DNA of 6,532 nucleotides from a bacterium (GCA_021818075.1 JAKAFD010000041.1:1-6532), one strand, 5' to 3'. Counted from the stretch's first letter, positions 1 to 5,161 are shown. Translations and numbers: made by a program. Notes: generated by a model not told the origin, from the sequence alone.

Positions 1-1
1 G

Positions 2-730
2 GTTATTTTAACCGGCCACATCACCAAGGACGGCGCCATTGCCGGCCCCAAGACCCTGGAACATATCGTGGACACGGTGCTCTATTTGGAAACCGACCCG
101 AGCGAAAATTATCGATTTTTACGCGCCACCAAAAACCGCTTCGGCTCCACCAATGAACTGGGCATTTTTGAAATGACGGCTGGAGGACTTACGCCCGTCG
201 CTAACCCGACCAGCATTTTTTTGGCCGACAGCCAGGATAACGCGCCCGGCTCGGTGATTAGCGCCGTGACCGAAGGCACGCGGCCGTTTTTAGTGGAAGT
301 TCAAGCCCTGGTTTCCAAAACCGTCTTCGGCTATCCGGTGCGCCGGGCTTCCGGTTTTGACTTAAACCGCCTGCAAGTTCTGACCGCCGTCTTGGGCAAA
401 CGCAGTAAAATCAATTTATCAACTTCGGATGTGATTTTAAATATTGTCGGCGGGTTAAAAATCGCCGACCCGGGCCTGGACTTGGCCGTGGCCTTAGCCA
501 TTGCCTCGTCGTTGAATAATAAAGCCATCAGCCCCAAAACTCTGGTTCTCGGAGAAGTCGGCCTGGGCGGGGAAGTGCGCCCCGTCGCGCGCTTGGAAGA
601 TAAACTAAAGGAAGCCGCCAAGCTCAATTTCACCCGCGCTCTTATCCCCACCAATGCCAAAATCGCTGGCGCTAAAAATTTGGAGATAATTAAAGTTAAA
701 AATTTGGAAGAAGCCTTAACGAAGATTTAG
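2..730 (+). CDS. radA: DNA repair protein RadA, C-terminal part (5' end outside the window)
   Basis: RadA is a RecA-like ATPase that promotes branch migration during recombinational repair in the cytoplasm. The reading frame is open from base 2, so the gene starts upstream; 242 residues remain. The zinc finger and Walker A region are missing. What remains begins with the end of the ATPase core (VILTGHITKDGAIAGPK, then HIVDTVLYLE), followed by the RadA-specific KNRFG motif at local residues 44-48, which is diagnostic against RecA. Next comes the Lon-protease-like domain with PVRRASGFDLNR, DPGLDLAVALAIASS and GEVGLGGEVRPVARLEDKL. That domain lacks proteolytic function in this family. A GTG at 68 could look like a start but lies inside the conserved core and should not be used. 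The gene ends with TAG at 728-730 and converges on the orphan gene at 883-1512. Confidence 0.96.
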   Translation, partial: VILTGHITKDGAIAGPKTLEHIVDTVLYLETDPSENYRFLRATKNRFGSTNELGIFEMTAGGLTPVANPTSIFLADSQDNAPGSVISAVTEGTRPFLVEVQALVSKTVFGYPVRRASGFDLNRLQVLTAVLGKRSKINLSTSDVILNIVGGLKIADPGLDLAVALAIASSLNNKAISPKTLVLGEVGLGGEVRPVARLEDKLKEAAKLNFTRALIPTNAKIAGAKNLEIIKVKNLEEALTKI

Positions 731-735
731 GCCTG

Positions 736-749
736 CCCGCGGACGCGGG
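736..749. repeat. Short GC-rich perfect hairpin just after radA
   Basis: CCCGCG at 736-741 and CGCGGG at 744-749 form a perfect 6-bp inverted repeat six bases after the radA stop. No T run follows, so it is not a complete intrinsic terminator; it looks like a REP-type palindrome. It is followed at about 761-780 by a short tandem repeat of ATTTAAG. Confidence 0.5.
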
Positions 750-782
750 ACGCGGCCAGGGATTTAAGATTTAAGATTTACG

Positions 783-814
783 AAAAAACCGCTAATATTG
801 CTTGGCGTTTTTTT
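783..814 (+). terminator. Weak bidirectional terminator between convergent radA and the orphan gene
   Basis: An A6 tract at 783-788 and CGC at 790-792 pair with GCG at 805-807 and a T7 tract at 808-814, with one mismatch and a loop of about 12 bases. Read on + it ends in seven T after radA; read on - it ends in six T. The GC core is only 3 bp, so efficiency is doubtful, but its position between convergent genes fits. Confidence 0.5.
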
Positions 815-854
815 ATTAAAAAAATCCCCAAAACTCAAAGAGTCAAAGGGATTT
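815..854 (-). terminator. Intrinsic terminator of the orphan gene
   Basis: On the - strand AAATCCC (854-848) pairs with GGGATTT (828-822). An inner ACTC/GAGT stem (843-840 with 836-833, loop TTT) is separated from it by symmetric four-base internal loops. A run of seven T (824-818) overlaps and continues past the outer stem. It lies about 30 bases downstream of the orphan gene's stop codon. Confidence 0.7.
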
Positions 855-882
855 AAAATACAAAGGACTAAGTTCCAAATTA

Positions 883-1512
883 TCACAGTTTCGGTACAAC
901 CAACTGATGGGGGCCGTCGCCGAGCAAGAAGTCGTCCTCAAGCCCGTAGACGAAGACATCTGGACCGTCGGAGGGAATGCTCACACAGGCAACGAAAAAA
1001 TGCTTATTTTCCTTAAAGAGGAAGAATGTGCTATAGCCATCGTCTACTAGCTGGTCGTGATGGGTCAAACAAAACTCTTCTATTTGGTCCTGTGTGAAGC
1101 ATAATTTATCCAAATCATTGGATAATAACTCGAATATCTGGATGAAAGTTTCATCAGCAACTATTTCATAGACATTGACTGGCATATCCGGTGTAGCATG
1201 GCTGGTCCGGTCTAATTTCCAATTTTTGAAATTGGAATCAACATATGACTTGAAAGTGCTTTTAGCGTTAGCTAAAAATCTTTTGCCGGTTGTGGCTTTT
1301 ATAACCAAATTTTTATCAATGGTTAAAAGCCGAAGAATGCGGTTGTCCGGCTTATCAGATATTCCTGAATTGCCGTTTAAGAAATTAGTTAAATCTTCTT
1401 CTGAAGAATTAACAAGTTTTTTTAACGCGCTGCCAAACAGCGATTTAGTATTTTGGACTCTCTCTATTGTTGCTTTAATGAGCCCAAGACCAGTGTTGCT
1501 AAGTGTTTTCAT
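883..1512 (-). CDS. Uncharacterised 209-residue protein (orphan)
   Basis: I do not recognise a named domain. The product is soluble: no signal peptide or membrane segment is visible. It has a basic, mostly helical N-terminal third, a central block TIDKNLVIKATTGKR (residues 64-78), an acidic helical stretch (about 118-150) and a C-terminal part that looks like beta strands, FLFKENKHFFVA (164-175), ending VVPKL. I have an unverified impression that similar FLFKxNxHFFVA and VVPxL C-termini occur in uncharacterised Patescibacteria proteins. The ATG at 1512 is the first usable start and has no Shine-Dalgarno site. The gene stands alone, with its own promoter at 1631-1659 and terminator at 815-854, and is clearly more AT-rich than radA beside it, which may indicate a different origin. 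Codon pattern and the flanking signals make it a real gene; function is unknown. Confidence 0.82.
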   Translation of the reverse strand: MKTLSNTGLGLIKATIERVQNTKSLFGSALKKLVNSSEEDLTNFLNGNSGISDKPDNRILRLLTIDKNLVIKATTGKRFLANAKSTFKSYVDSNFKNWKLDRTSHATPDMPVNVYEIVADETFIQIFELLSNDLDKLCFTQDQIEEFCLTHHDQLVDDGYSTFFLFKENKHFFVACVSIPSDGPDVFVYGLEDDFLLGDGPHQLVVPKL

Positions 1513-1630
1513 TTTGCACCAGTAAAATTGTGAAAAAACTAATTATTTTGTTTTGCTTGGTTTAAATGGCTTACCAAACCGGTTAAATAGACATGCCGCC
1601 ACTTGTTTTCCAATTAACCTATATAATATA

Positions 1631-1659
1631 AGTATAGCACATCTGACAAAATTTGTCAA
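1631..1659 (-). promoter_or_regulatory. Sigma70-type promoter of the orphan gene
   Basis: On the - strand TTGACA (1659-1654) and TATACT (1636-1631) are separated by exactly 17 bases. Transcription would start near 1624, leaving a leader of about 110 bases before the ATG at 1512. The leader contains a palindrome AACCGGTT and a GGTTT/AAACC stem-loop. No other gene start lies in range. Confidence 0.8.
1644..1658. promoter_or_regulatory. Perfect palindrome over the orphan promoter, candidate operator
   Basis: TGACAAA (1644-1650) and TTTGTCA (1652-1658) are perfect 7-bp arms around one central base. The palindrome covers most of the -35 box and a third of the spacer of the promoter at 1631-1659, a classic repressor position. 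On the + strand a weaker CTGACA-16-TATACA pair also overlaps it, but no + strand gene follows. Confidence 0.5.
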
Positions 1660-1715
1660 TGATTTATACATATTTTACTTAAAATTAGCCAATTATTTAT
1701 AAAATAACTCGTCGT

Positions 1716-1858
1716 CCTGCGCCAATAAGAAAATCGGCGTGATATTTTGACGCAAAGCGTTACATAATTTCATTTGTTTGACCCTGAGCCTGCCGAAGGG
1801 GAGTTATGAAATTATGTTAGCGGAGCGGCAAAATATAGCTGATTTTGTTCCAGGCGCA
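1716..1858. repeat. Long imperfect inverted repeat, MITE/REP-like element
   Basis: Two arms fold into one long interrupted stem. TGCGCC (1718-1723) pairs with 1853-1858, AAAATC (1730-1735) with 1841-1846, ATATTTTG (1742-1749) with 1829-1836, CGC (1751-1753) with 1825-1827, and ACATAATTTCAT (1762-1773) with 1806-1817 without error. The 32-base loop carries CCCTGAGCCTGCCGAAGGG at 1782-1800, which resembles a hairpin motif dispersed in many bacterial genomes. No transposase is encoded. The stretch from 1660 to 1957 contains no convincing gene. Confidence 0.7.
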
Positions 1859-1868
1859 AGCTTTAGGC

Positions 1869-1894
1869 TCCACCCTTTGGCTACAAAGGGTGGA
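1869..1894. repeat. Perfect 11-bp hairpin
   Basis: TCCACCCTTTG (1869-1879) and CAAAGGGTGGA (1884-1894) are perfect arms around the loop GCTA. Neither side carries a T run directly after the stem, so it does not look like a terminator by itself. It adjoins the probable trmD terminator. Confidence 0.6.
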
Positions 1895-1922
1895 AAAGAA
1901 AAAGTTAATACAAATTAACTTT
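1893..1922 (-). terminator. Probable terminator of the khpA-trmD unit
   Basis: On the - strand AAAGTTAAT (1922-1914), loop TTGT and ATTAACTTT (1909-1901) form a perfect 9-bp stem followed by TTCTTTT. It lies about 35 bases downstream of the trmD stop. The stem is AT-rich, so strength is uncertain. Confidence 0.55.
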
Positions 1923-1924
1923 AG

Positions 1925-1948
1925 ATTCCTGCTTATGCAGGAATGACG
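1925..1948. repeat. REP-like ATTCCTGC hairpin
   Basis: ATTCCTGC (1925-1932) and GCAGGAAT (1937-1944) form a perfect 8-bp stem with loop TTAT, followed by GACG. The pattern ATTCC(C/T)GC...GC(A/G)GGAATGACG is a familiar dispersed intergenic repeat in several bacterial groups. It lies 10 bases beyond the trmD stop and directly precedes the probable trmD terminator. Confidence 0.6.
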
Positions 1949-1957
1949 AAAAAATGA

Positions 1958-2617
1958 TTATTTTTTATATTTAGTTTGACCTTGTCTCCATTTCCCTATT
2001 TCCTTATGATTCCCGCTTAATAAAACTTTAGGCACGGCGTATTGCTTCCGGCCGGCTGTGAAGACCTCCGGCTTGGTGTAGTGCGGATATTCCAGGACGC
2101 CCGGCTGGCTGTGCGACTCGTCCACGGCGCTTTCAATGTTCCCTAAAACGCCGGGCAAAAGCCGGCTCACGCTATCCACAATAACGGCCGCCCCAAGTTC
2201 CCCGCCGGTCAAGACATAATCCCCGACCGAAATTTCCTCGTCCACGAACTCTTTGACGCGCTCGTCCACGCCCTCATAACGCCCGCAAATTAAAATCACC
2301 CTATCCAGTTTGGCATATTTATGTGCCATCGCTTGCGTCCAAGTTTTACCCTTGGCCGATAACAGCACGACTTTCGTTTTTTTATTTTTACTTAAAACTT
2401 GCTTTATCGCCCGATACAGCACGTCAACTTTCATCACCATCCCCGCTCCGCCGCCATAAGGCGTGTCATCCACGCTTTTATGTTTGTCCGTGGCCCAATC
2501 GCGCAAATTGTGTATTTTAATCTTAACCAACTTTTTGGCCTGCGCGCGCTTAATAATGCTCTCGCCGAAGTAAGAGCCAAAAATTTTGGGAAAAATTGTG
2601 ATAATGTCAAAACGCAT
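1958..2617 (-). CDS. trmD: tRNA (guanine37-N1)-methyltransferase TrmD
   Basis: TrmD uses S-adenosylmethionine to methylate G37 next to the anticodon, preventing +1 frameshifting. It acts in the cytoplasm as a dimer with a trefoil-knot SPOUT fold. Family signatures are in order: MRFDIITIFP (1-10), DDTPYGGGAGMVM (50-62), ICGRYEGVDERV (110-121), SVGDYVLTGGELGAAVIVDSVSR (130-152), and PHYTKPEV (178-185) with VLLSGNH (198-204). At 219 residues it is shorter than the 255-residue E. coli enzyme and stops shortly after GNHKEIGKW, so most of the C-terminal helical tail is missing. Counting without gaps from the conserved R152, the position of the E. coli catalytic Asp169 is Glu167, preceded by Asp166. 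There is no Shine-Dalgarno site. A strong terminator hairpin separates trmD from khpA, so expression probably needs read-through. The usual neighbours rpsP, rimM and rplS are absent here. Confidence 0.97.
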   Translation of the reverse strand: MRFDIITIFPKIFGSYFGESIIKRAQAKKLVKIKIHNLRDWATDKHKSVDDTPYGGGAGMVMKVDVLYRAIKQVLSKNKKTKVVLLSAKGKTWTQAMAHKYAKLDRVILICGRYEGVDERVKEFVDEEISVGDYVLTGGELGAAVIVDSVSRLLPGVLGNIESAVDESHSQPGVLEYPHYTKPEVFTAGRKQYAVPKVLLSGNHKEIGKWRQGQTKYKK

Positions 2618-2625
2618 ATTAGCTT

Positions 2626-2664
2626 AAATAAAAACAAAAAGCCGCAGAGCAAACTGCGGCTTTT
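2626..2664 (-). terminator. Strong intrinsic terminator between khpA and trmD
   Basis: On the - strand AAAAGCCGCAG (2664-2654), loop TTTGCT, and CTGCGGCTTTT (2647-2637) form a perfect 11-bp stem followed by GTTTTTATTT. This is the best-formed terminator in the window. It sits in the 61-base gap between khpA and trmD, only about 20 bases before the trmD ATG. On the + strand it ends in five T but has no gene to serve. Confidence 0.85.
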
Positions 2665-2678
2665 TGCATAATCATCGT

Positions 2679-3011
2679 TTAGATTTTTAAATCATCAACA
2701 CTGGAAGTGTCAATGTCCATGGCGCTGTCATTGCTGCGCATGGCATGGCTTCGTTTGGAGCCTTCCGGTTCGTAGATCTTCAGATTGACTCTGGCGTTGT
2801 TTTTGGCGCCGATAATCTTCAACAGAGTTCTGATGGCCTGCGCGGTTTGACCTTTGCGGCCAATCACATAACCCATGTCGGACGGGTCAAGCTTTAAAGT
2901 TAAAAGCACGCCCATTTCGTCTACCGTTCTGTCCACTGAAACTTTGTCAGGGCTGGCAACAATAGACTTAACAACCATTTCTAAAAACTCTTTATCCTTG
3001 TAGTCTGCCAT
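2679..3011 (-). CDS. khpA: KhpA-type KH-domain RNA-binding protein
   Basis: This is a small single-KH protein of the KhpA/YlqC family. Characterised members bind RNA, partner with KhpB/Jag and influence cell size and post-transcriptional control. From the ATG at 3011 it has 110 residues. Helix FLEMVVKSIVASPDKV (9-24) is followed by strand VDEMGVLLTLKL and the KH loop GRKG at 51-54 within MGYVIGRKGQTAQAIRTLL. The last strand (ARVNLKIYEP) leads into a polar tail of about 30 residues beyond the usual KhpA end. A GTG at 3023 would add four residues (VAKT); I prefer the ATG because MADYKDKEFLE begins like family members. Neither start has a Shine-Dalgarno site. It has an exact consensus promoter and a hairpin directly before the start, and is followed by a strong terminator and then trmD. 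Confidence 0.9.
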   Translation of the reverse strand: MADYKDKEFLEMVVKSIVASPDKVSVDRTVDEMGVLLTLKLDPSDMGYVIGRKGQTAQAIRTLLKIIGAKNNARVNLKIYEPEGSKRSHAMRSNDSAMDIDTSSVDDLKI

Positions 3012-3024
3012 AGTTTTCGCCACA

Positions 3025-3054
3025 TTTTCAAATCAGGTATGCTGACTTTGAAAA
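3025..3054 (-). promoter_or_regulatory. Leader hairpin abutting the khpA start
   Basis: On the - strand TTTTCAAA (3054-3047), one bulged G, TCAG, loop CATAC, CTGA, and TTTGAAAA (3032-3025) form a 12-bp stem. It ends one base before the alternative GTG start and 13 bases before the preferred ATG, occupying the place of a ribosome binding site. No T run follows on the - strand, so it is not a terminator. It could limit or gate khpA translation. Confidence 0.55.
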
Positions 3055-3099
3055 ATATCGCTTATTGTTAATTAATCACCAAACAATTTTGGCTTTTAT

Positions 3100-3128
3100 A
3101 TTATATCTTAAAGGGCTGGAAATGTCAA
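3100..3128 (-). promoter_or_regulatory. Consensus sigma70-type promoter for khpA-trmD
   Basis: On the - strand TTGACA (3128-3123) and TATAAT (3105-3100) are both perfect consensus hexamers with a 17-base spacer. Transcription would start near 3093, giving a leader of about 80 bases to the ATG at 3011. It lies immediately downstream of the terminator of the 57-residue ORF, so khpA begins a new transcription unit. Confidence 0.9.
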
Positions 3129-3131
3129 TAA

Positions 3132-3159
3132 TTAAAAAAACAACAGGATTCTGTTATTT
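3132..3159 (-). terminator. Terminator after the 57-residue membrane ORF
   Basis: On the - strand AAATAACAG (3159-3151), loop AATC, and CTGTTGTTT (3146-3138) form a 9-bp stem with one G-U pair, continued by four more T. It lies about 28 bases after the stop of the ORF at 3188-3361. Immediately before it stands AAGGAGG (3167-3161), which has no start codon in range. Confidence 0.75.
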
Positions 3160-3187
3160 CCCTCCTTGCTGAACTTAATTGGAAAGC

Positions 3188-3361
3188 TTAACGCAGAACG
3201 ACAAAAATATAATCAACCGTAAACAGCCAGGTGATTAAGGAAATTACAAAGCCGATAGAAAAGCTGGCGACAAAAATTAAAACAAAAGCTTCCACGCCGA
3301 CCTCGCCGCCAAAACTTTTACCCGTTTTCTTAAGCCTGGCATTTTTAAACGCCGTTGCCAT
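3188..3361 (-). CDS. Small single-span membrane protein, function unknown
   Basis: This short ORF encodes 57 residues from ATG at 3361 to TAA. The N-terminal 20 residues are basic (KNARLKKTGK at 6-15), followed by a long hydrophobic stretch from about 22 to 49 (AFVLIFVASFSIGF, then VISLITWLF), then D50 and a short hydrophobic end. This predicts one membrane helix with the N-terminus in the cytoplasm. Size and topology recall SecE, but the usual KVTWP-like motif before the helix is absent, so I do not name it. Support comes from context: it has an extended -10 promoter 5' (3395-3423) and a terminator 3' (3132-3159), and fills a gap that otherwise has no reason to carry both. No Shine-Dalgarno site is visible. 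I saw no other reading of this gap. Confidence 0.62.
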   Translation of the reverse strand: MATAFKNARLKKTGKSFGGEVGVEAFVLIFVASFSIGFVISLITWLFTVDYIFVVLR

Positions 3362-3394
3362 AAATTTATAAAAGTTATTTTAAGACCTAATCAC

Positions 3395-3423
3395 ATTATA
3401 TCAAAAAAAGCCCGGCCTGAAAA
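3395..3423 (-). promoter_or_regulatory. Extended -10 promoter for the 57-residue ORF, interlocked with the ricT terminator
   Basis: On the - strand TGATATAAT (3403-3395) gives an extended -10 box. TTTTCA (3423-3418), a 4/6 match to the -35 consensus, lies 17 bases upstream. The terminator of ricT occupies the -35 and spacer region. Transcription would start near 3388, about 27 bases before the ATG. Confidence 0.6.
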
Positions 3424-3432
3424 TAGCCGAGC
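3403..3432 (-). terminator. Intrinsic terminator of the rpsB-tsf-ricT operon
   Basis: On the - strand GCTCGGC (3432-3426) and GCCGGGC (3416-3410) form a 7-bp GC-rich stem with one G-U pair and a loop of nine bases, followed by seven T (3409-3403). It begins 18 bases after the ricT stop. Confidence 0.85.
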
Positions 3433-3449
3433 CGTCCGCCGTCAAATCA

Positions 3450-4238
3450 CTATTTTTTCCAGTCAACTTCCAGCGTATAATCAGCTTCGCCCTTATCGCC
3501 CTTAAACCTGACTTGCAATGATTGTTTCAATAAATTTTGTCCGCTAACCAAGCCTCGTTTGCCGCCGATAGTAATGGCTTCGCCGACCGCCGGCAGTTTG
3601 GCGGCTAAATCTTTATAGCCTTCAGCTTCGTAAGCCAAGCAACACATCAAGCGGCCGCAGGCGCCCGACAAACGGTCGCTGCCGCGACCGGATAAATTTT
3701 GCACTTCGGCCACTTCACTGGTCACCGAAGAAAATTTGGTCAGAGAATTCTTGCAGCACAGCCCCCGGCCGCAACGGCCCTGGTCGCCCGTGGCCCGCGC
3801 CTCGTCGCGAATGCCGATTTGCTGCAAACGAATGCTTTTATTAAAATGATGCGTTAATTCTTTGACTAATTCCCGAAAGTCCACCCGGCCGTTAGCCACA
3901 AAGGCAAAAGTCAGACGCGAGCCGTCAAACGAACCGCGCACATCAACCAGTTTCATACCCAAGTCCAGCCGCTTGATTAATTCATAACACACTTGAAAAG
4001 CGTTGCTTTTGTCGCCCTCTGACAGCAGGCCCCGGTAATCCTCGCCGGTCGCCCGTCTGATAATCTCCGTTTCCATGGCCAGCGCCTCCTTGGTCTCGTA
4101 TACATCCAAAACTTTAGCCAAATCCAAACCCTGGTCGGTTTTAACAATCACATCGTCATAAACCGCCAGGTTGTCCGGCTGGCACTCGGCCAGTAAGATT
4201 TTTTCCCAAGGCGCAATTTGCAGCTCGGCAACGCGCAT
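3450..4238 (-). CDS. ricT: RicT/YaaT-like PSP1-domain protein
   Basis: This is a PSP1 superfamily protein of the YaaT/RicT type. In Bacillus, RicT with RicA and RicF forms a complex carrying iron-sulfur clusters that assists RNase Y in mRNA maturation and affects biofilm and sporulation control; a role in RNA processing here is inferred. The length of 262 residues matches the family. The diagnostic core is GRCGRGLCCKN (155-164), then AEVQNLSGRGSDRLSG and ACGRLMCCLAYE (193-204), with cysteines 156, 161, 162, 194, 199 and 200 intact. The N-terminal part (1-60) is the strand-rich segment with DDVIVKTDQGLDLAKV, and a C-terminal beta domain follows residue 210. Start ATG 4238 lies 28 bases after the tsf stop with no Shine-Dalgarno site; the gap carries the perfect palindrome TAAAAATTAATTTTTA. 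Third gene of the rpsB-tsf transcript. Confidence 0.92.
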   Translation of the reverse strand: MRVAELQIAPWEKILLAECQPDNLAVYDDVIVKTDQGLDLAKVLDVYETKEALAMETEIIRRATGEDYRGLLSEGDKSNAFQVCYELIKRLDLGMKLVDVRGSFDGSRLTFAFVANGRVDFRELVKELTHHFNKSIRLQQIGIRDEARATGDQGRCGRGLCCKNSLTKFSSVTSEVAEVQNLSGRGSDRLSGACGRLMCCLAYEAEGYKDLAAKLPAVGEAITIGGKRGLVSGQNLLKQSLQVRFKGDKGEADYTLEVDWKK

Positions 4239-4266
4239 ATATTAGAGACTAAAAATTAATTTTTAC

Positions 4267-5061
4267 TTACAAACTAAAACGGATGAACTTATCCACAGCC
4301 ACACCCTTTAACACCTGTTCCACTTTTTGCTTATCATCTTTGATGTATTCCTGTTTAATCAGACAAACTTCTTCGTAGTATTTATTAATTTTACCCATCA
4401 TGATTTTTTCAATCATTTCGGCCGGCTTGCCTTCTTTGGCCAGTTGTTCGCGATAAACATCTTTTTCTTTGTCCAGTTCCTCGGCCGGCACTTCTTCCGG
4501 TTTGATGTAACGGGGCTGGCTGGCGGCAATCTGCATAGCGATGTCGCGCGCCAAATCAGCCTGACCGGCCTGGTTCAAGGCCACTAATACGCCTGCCGAA
4601 CCGCCGGCATGCAGATAAGCGCCCACGCAAGCTCCCGCAAGCACGGCAAAATTTTTCAAACCAAGTTTTTCTCCGATAACGCCGCTTAAGTGGTCAATAT
4701 TTTCTTTAACTGTGCCGTCAGCCATAGGCATTGCCAGTAAAGCGTCCAAATCAGCCGGCTTATTGGTTTTAACGATATTTAAAATTTTATCAGCTAAGGC
4801 CTGAAAGTCGCTGTTCTTAGCCACGAAATCGGTTTCCGAATTTAACTCAATCATATAGCCTTCGGTTTGGTCGTCATTTAAGGCCACTCTAATCAAACCC
4901 TGGCTGGCCTCGCGGTCTTCGCGCTTGGCTGCCTTGGCAATACCGCTTTTGCGTAACAATTCCACGGCCTTGTCTAAATCGCCTTGCGCCTCGTCCAAAG
5001 CTTTTTTGCAATCAACCATGCCGGCGCCGGTCAGTTCGCGTAATTTTTTGATATTCTCCAT
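4267..5061 (-). CDS. tsf: Translation elongation factor Ts
   Basis: EF-Ts is the guanine nucleotide exchange factor that regenerates EF-Tu-GTP in the cytoplasm. The protein has 264 residues, slightly shorter than the 283 of E. coli. The N-terminal UBA-like domain MENIKKLRELTGAGMVDCKKAL (1-22) continues to about 45. The EF-Tu-contacting TDFVAKN motif is at 77-83. Later conserved parts include LSGVIGEKLGLKNF, the GAYLHAGGSAGVLVAL core strand, DIAMQIAASQPRYI and the C-terminal helix ending LIKQEYIKDDKQKVEQVL. It is the second gene of the rpsB operon, as in most bacteria, but separated from rpsB by 100 bases that contain only four G or C. The ATG has no Shine-Dalgarno site. A TGTTATAAT extended -10-like motif ends only three bases before the ATG, so a secondary, near-leaderless start is conceivable. 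Confidence 0.98.
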   Translation of the reverse strand: MENIKKLRELTGAGMVDCKKALDEAQGDLDKAVELLRKSGIAKAAKREDREASQGLIRVALNDDQTEGYMIELNSETDFVAKNSDFQALADKILNIVKTNKPADLDALLAMPMADGTVKENIDHLSGVIGEKLGLKNFAVLAGACVGAYLHAGGSAGVLVALNQAGQADLARDIAMQIAASQPRYIKPEEVPAEELDKEKDVYREQLAKEGKPAEMIEKIMMGKINKYYEEVCLIKQEYIKDDKQKVEQVLKGVAVDKFIRFSL

Positions 5062-5161
5062 ATAATTATAACAATTTTTAATTTTGTAATTTTATAATTT
5101 TTAAATAAATCTTAATTTTTAAAAATTCAAAAATTATTTATAAAATTAAAAATTTAAAAAT
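5062..5161. other. Almost pure A/T spacer between rpsB and tsf
   Basis: Only four of these 100 bases are G or C (5072, 5086, 5111, 5128). TTTTTAATTTT (5075-5085) and AAAATTAAAAA (5142-5152) are perfect 11-base inverted arms, so the transcript could fold the two gene ends together. No GC-rich terminator is present, which is consistent with cotranscription. On the - strand TGTTATAAT (5073-5065) looks like an extended -10 box without a matching -35. Confidence 0.6.

Noticed and set aside
331..660. Open frame on the - strand inside radA.
   Set aside because: Antisense to highly conserved RadA coding sequence, low-complexity composition, no start signals.
1175..1525. Open frame on the + strand opposite the orphan gene.
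   Set aside because: The - strand frame is longer, starts next to a matching promoter and terminator, and gives a more protein-like composition.
1643..1670. CTGACA-16-TATACA on the + strand, a possible divergent promoter.
   Set aside because: Weak match, suboptimal spacing, and no + strand gene before 1957; it arises from the palindrome shared with the - strand promoter.
1693..1773. A 26-codon ORF on the - strand (ATG at 1773, TAA at 1693).
   Set aside because: It lies wholly in the left arm of the long inverted repeat, has no ribosome binding site or promoter, and is too short to judge. Codons look plausible, so it might be a remnant, but I cannot support it as a gene.
1814..1918. A 34-codon ORF on the + strand through the right arm and the 11-bp hairpin.
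   Set aside because: It runs through two palindromic repeats and lacks start signals; it is best explained by the repeats.
3161..3167. AAGGAGG on the - strand, a perfect Shine-Dalgarno match.
   Set aside because: No start codon follows at a usable distance; the next bases form the terminator at 3132-3159.
4250..4265. Perfect 16-base palindrome TAAAAATTAATTTTTA between tsf and ricT.
   Set aside because: Pure A/T with no room for a loop and no T tail; chance occurrence in an AT-rich gap is likely, so it is only mentioned under ricT.
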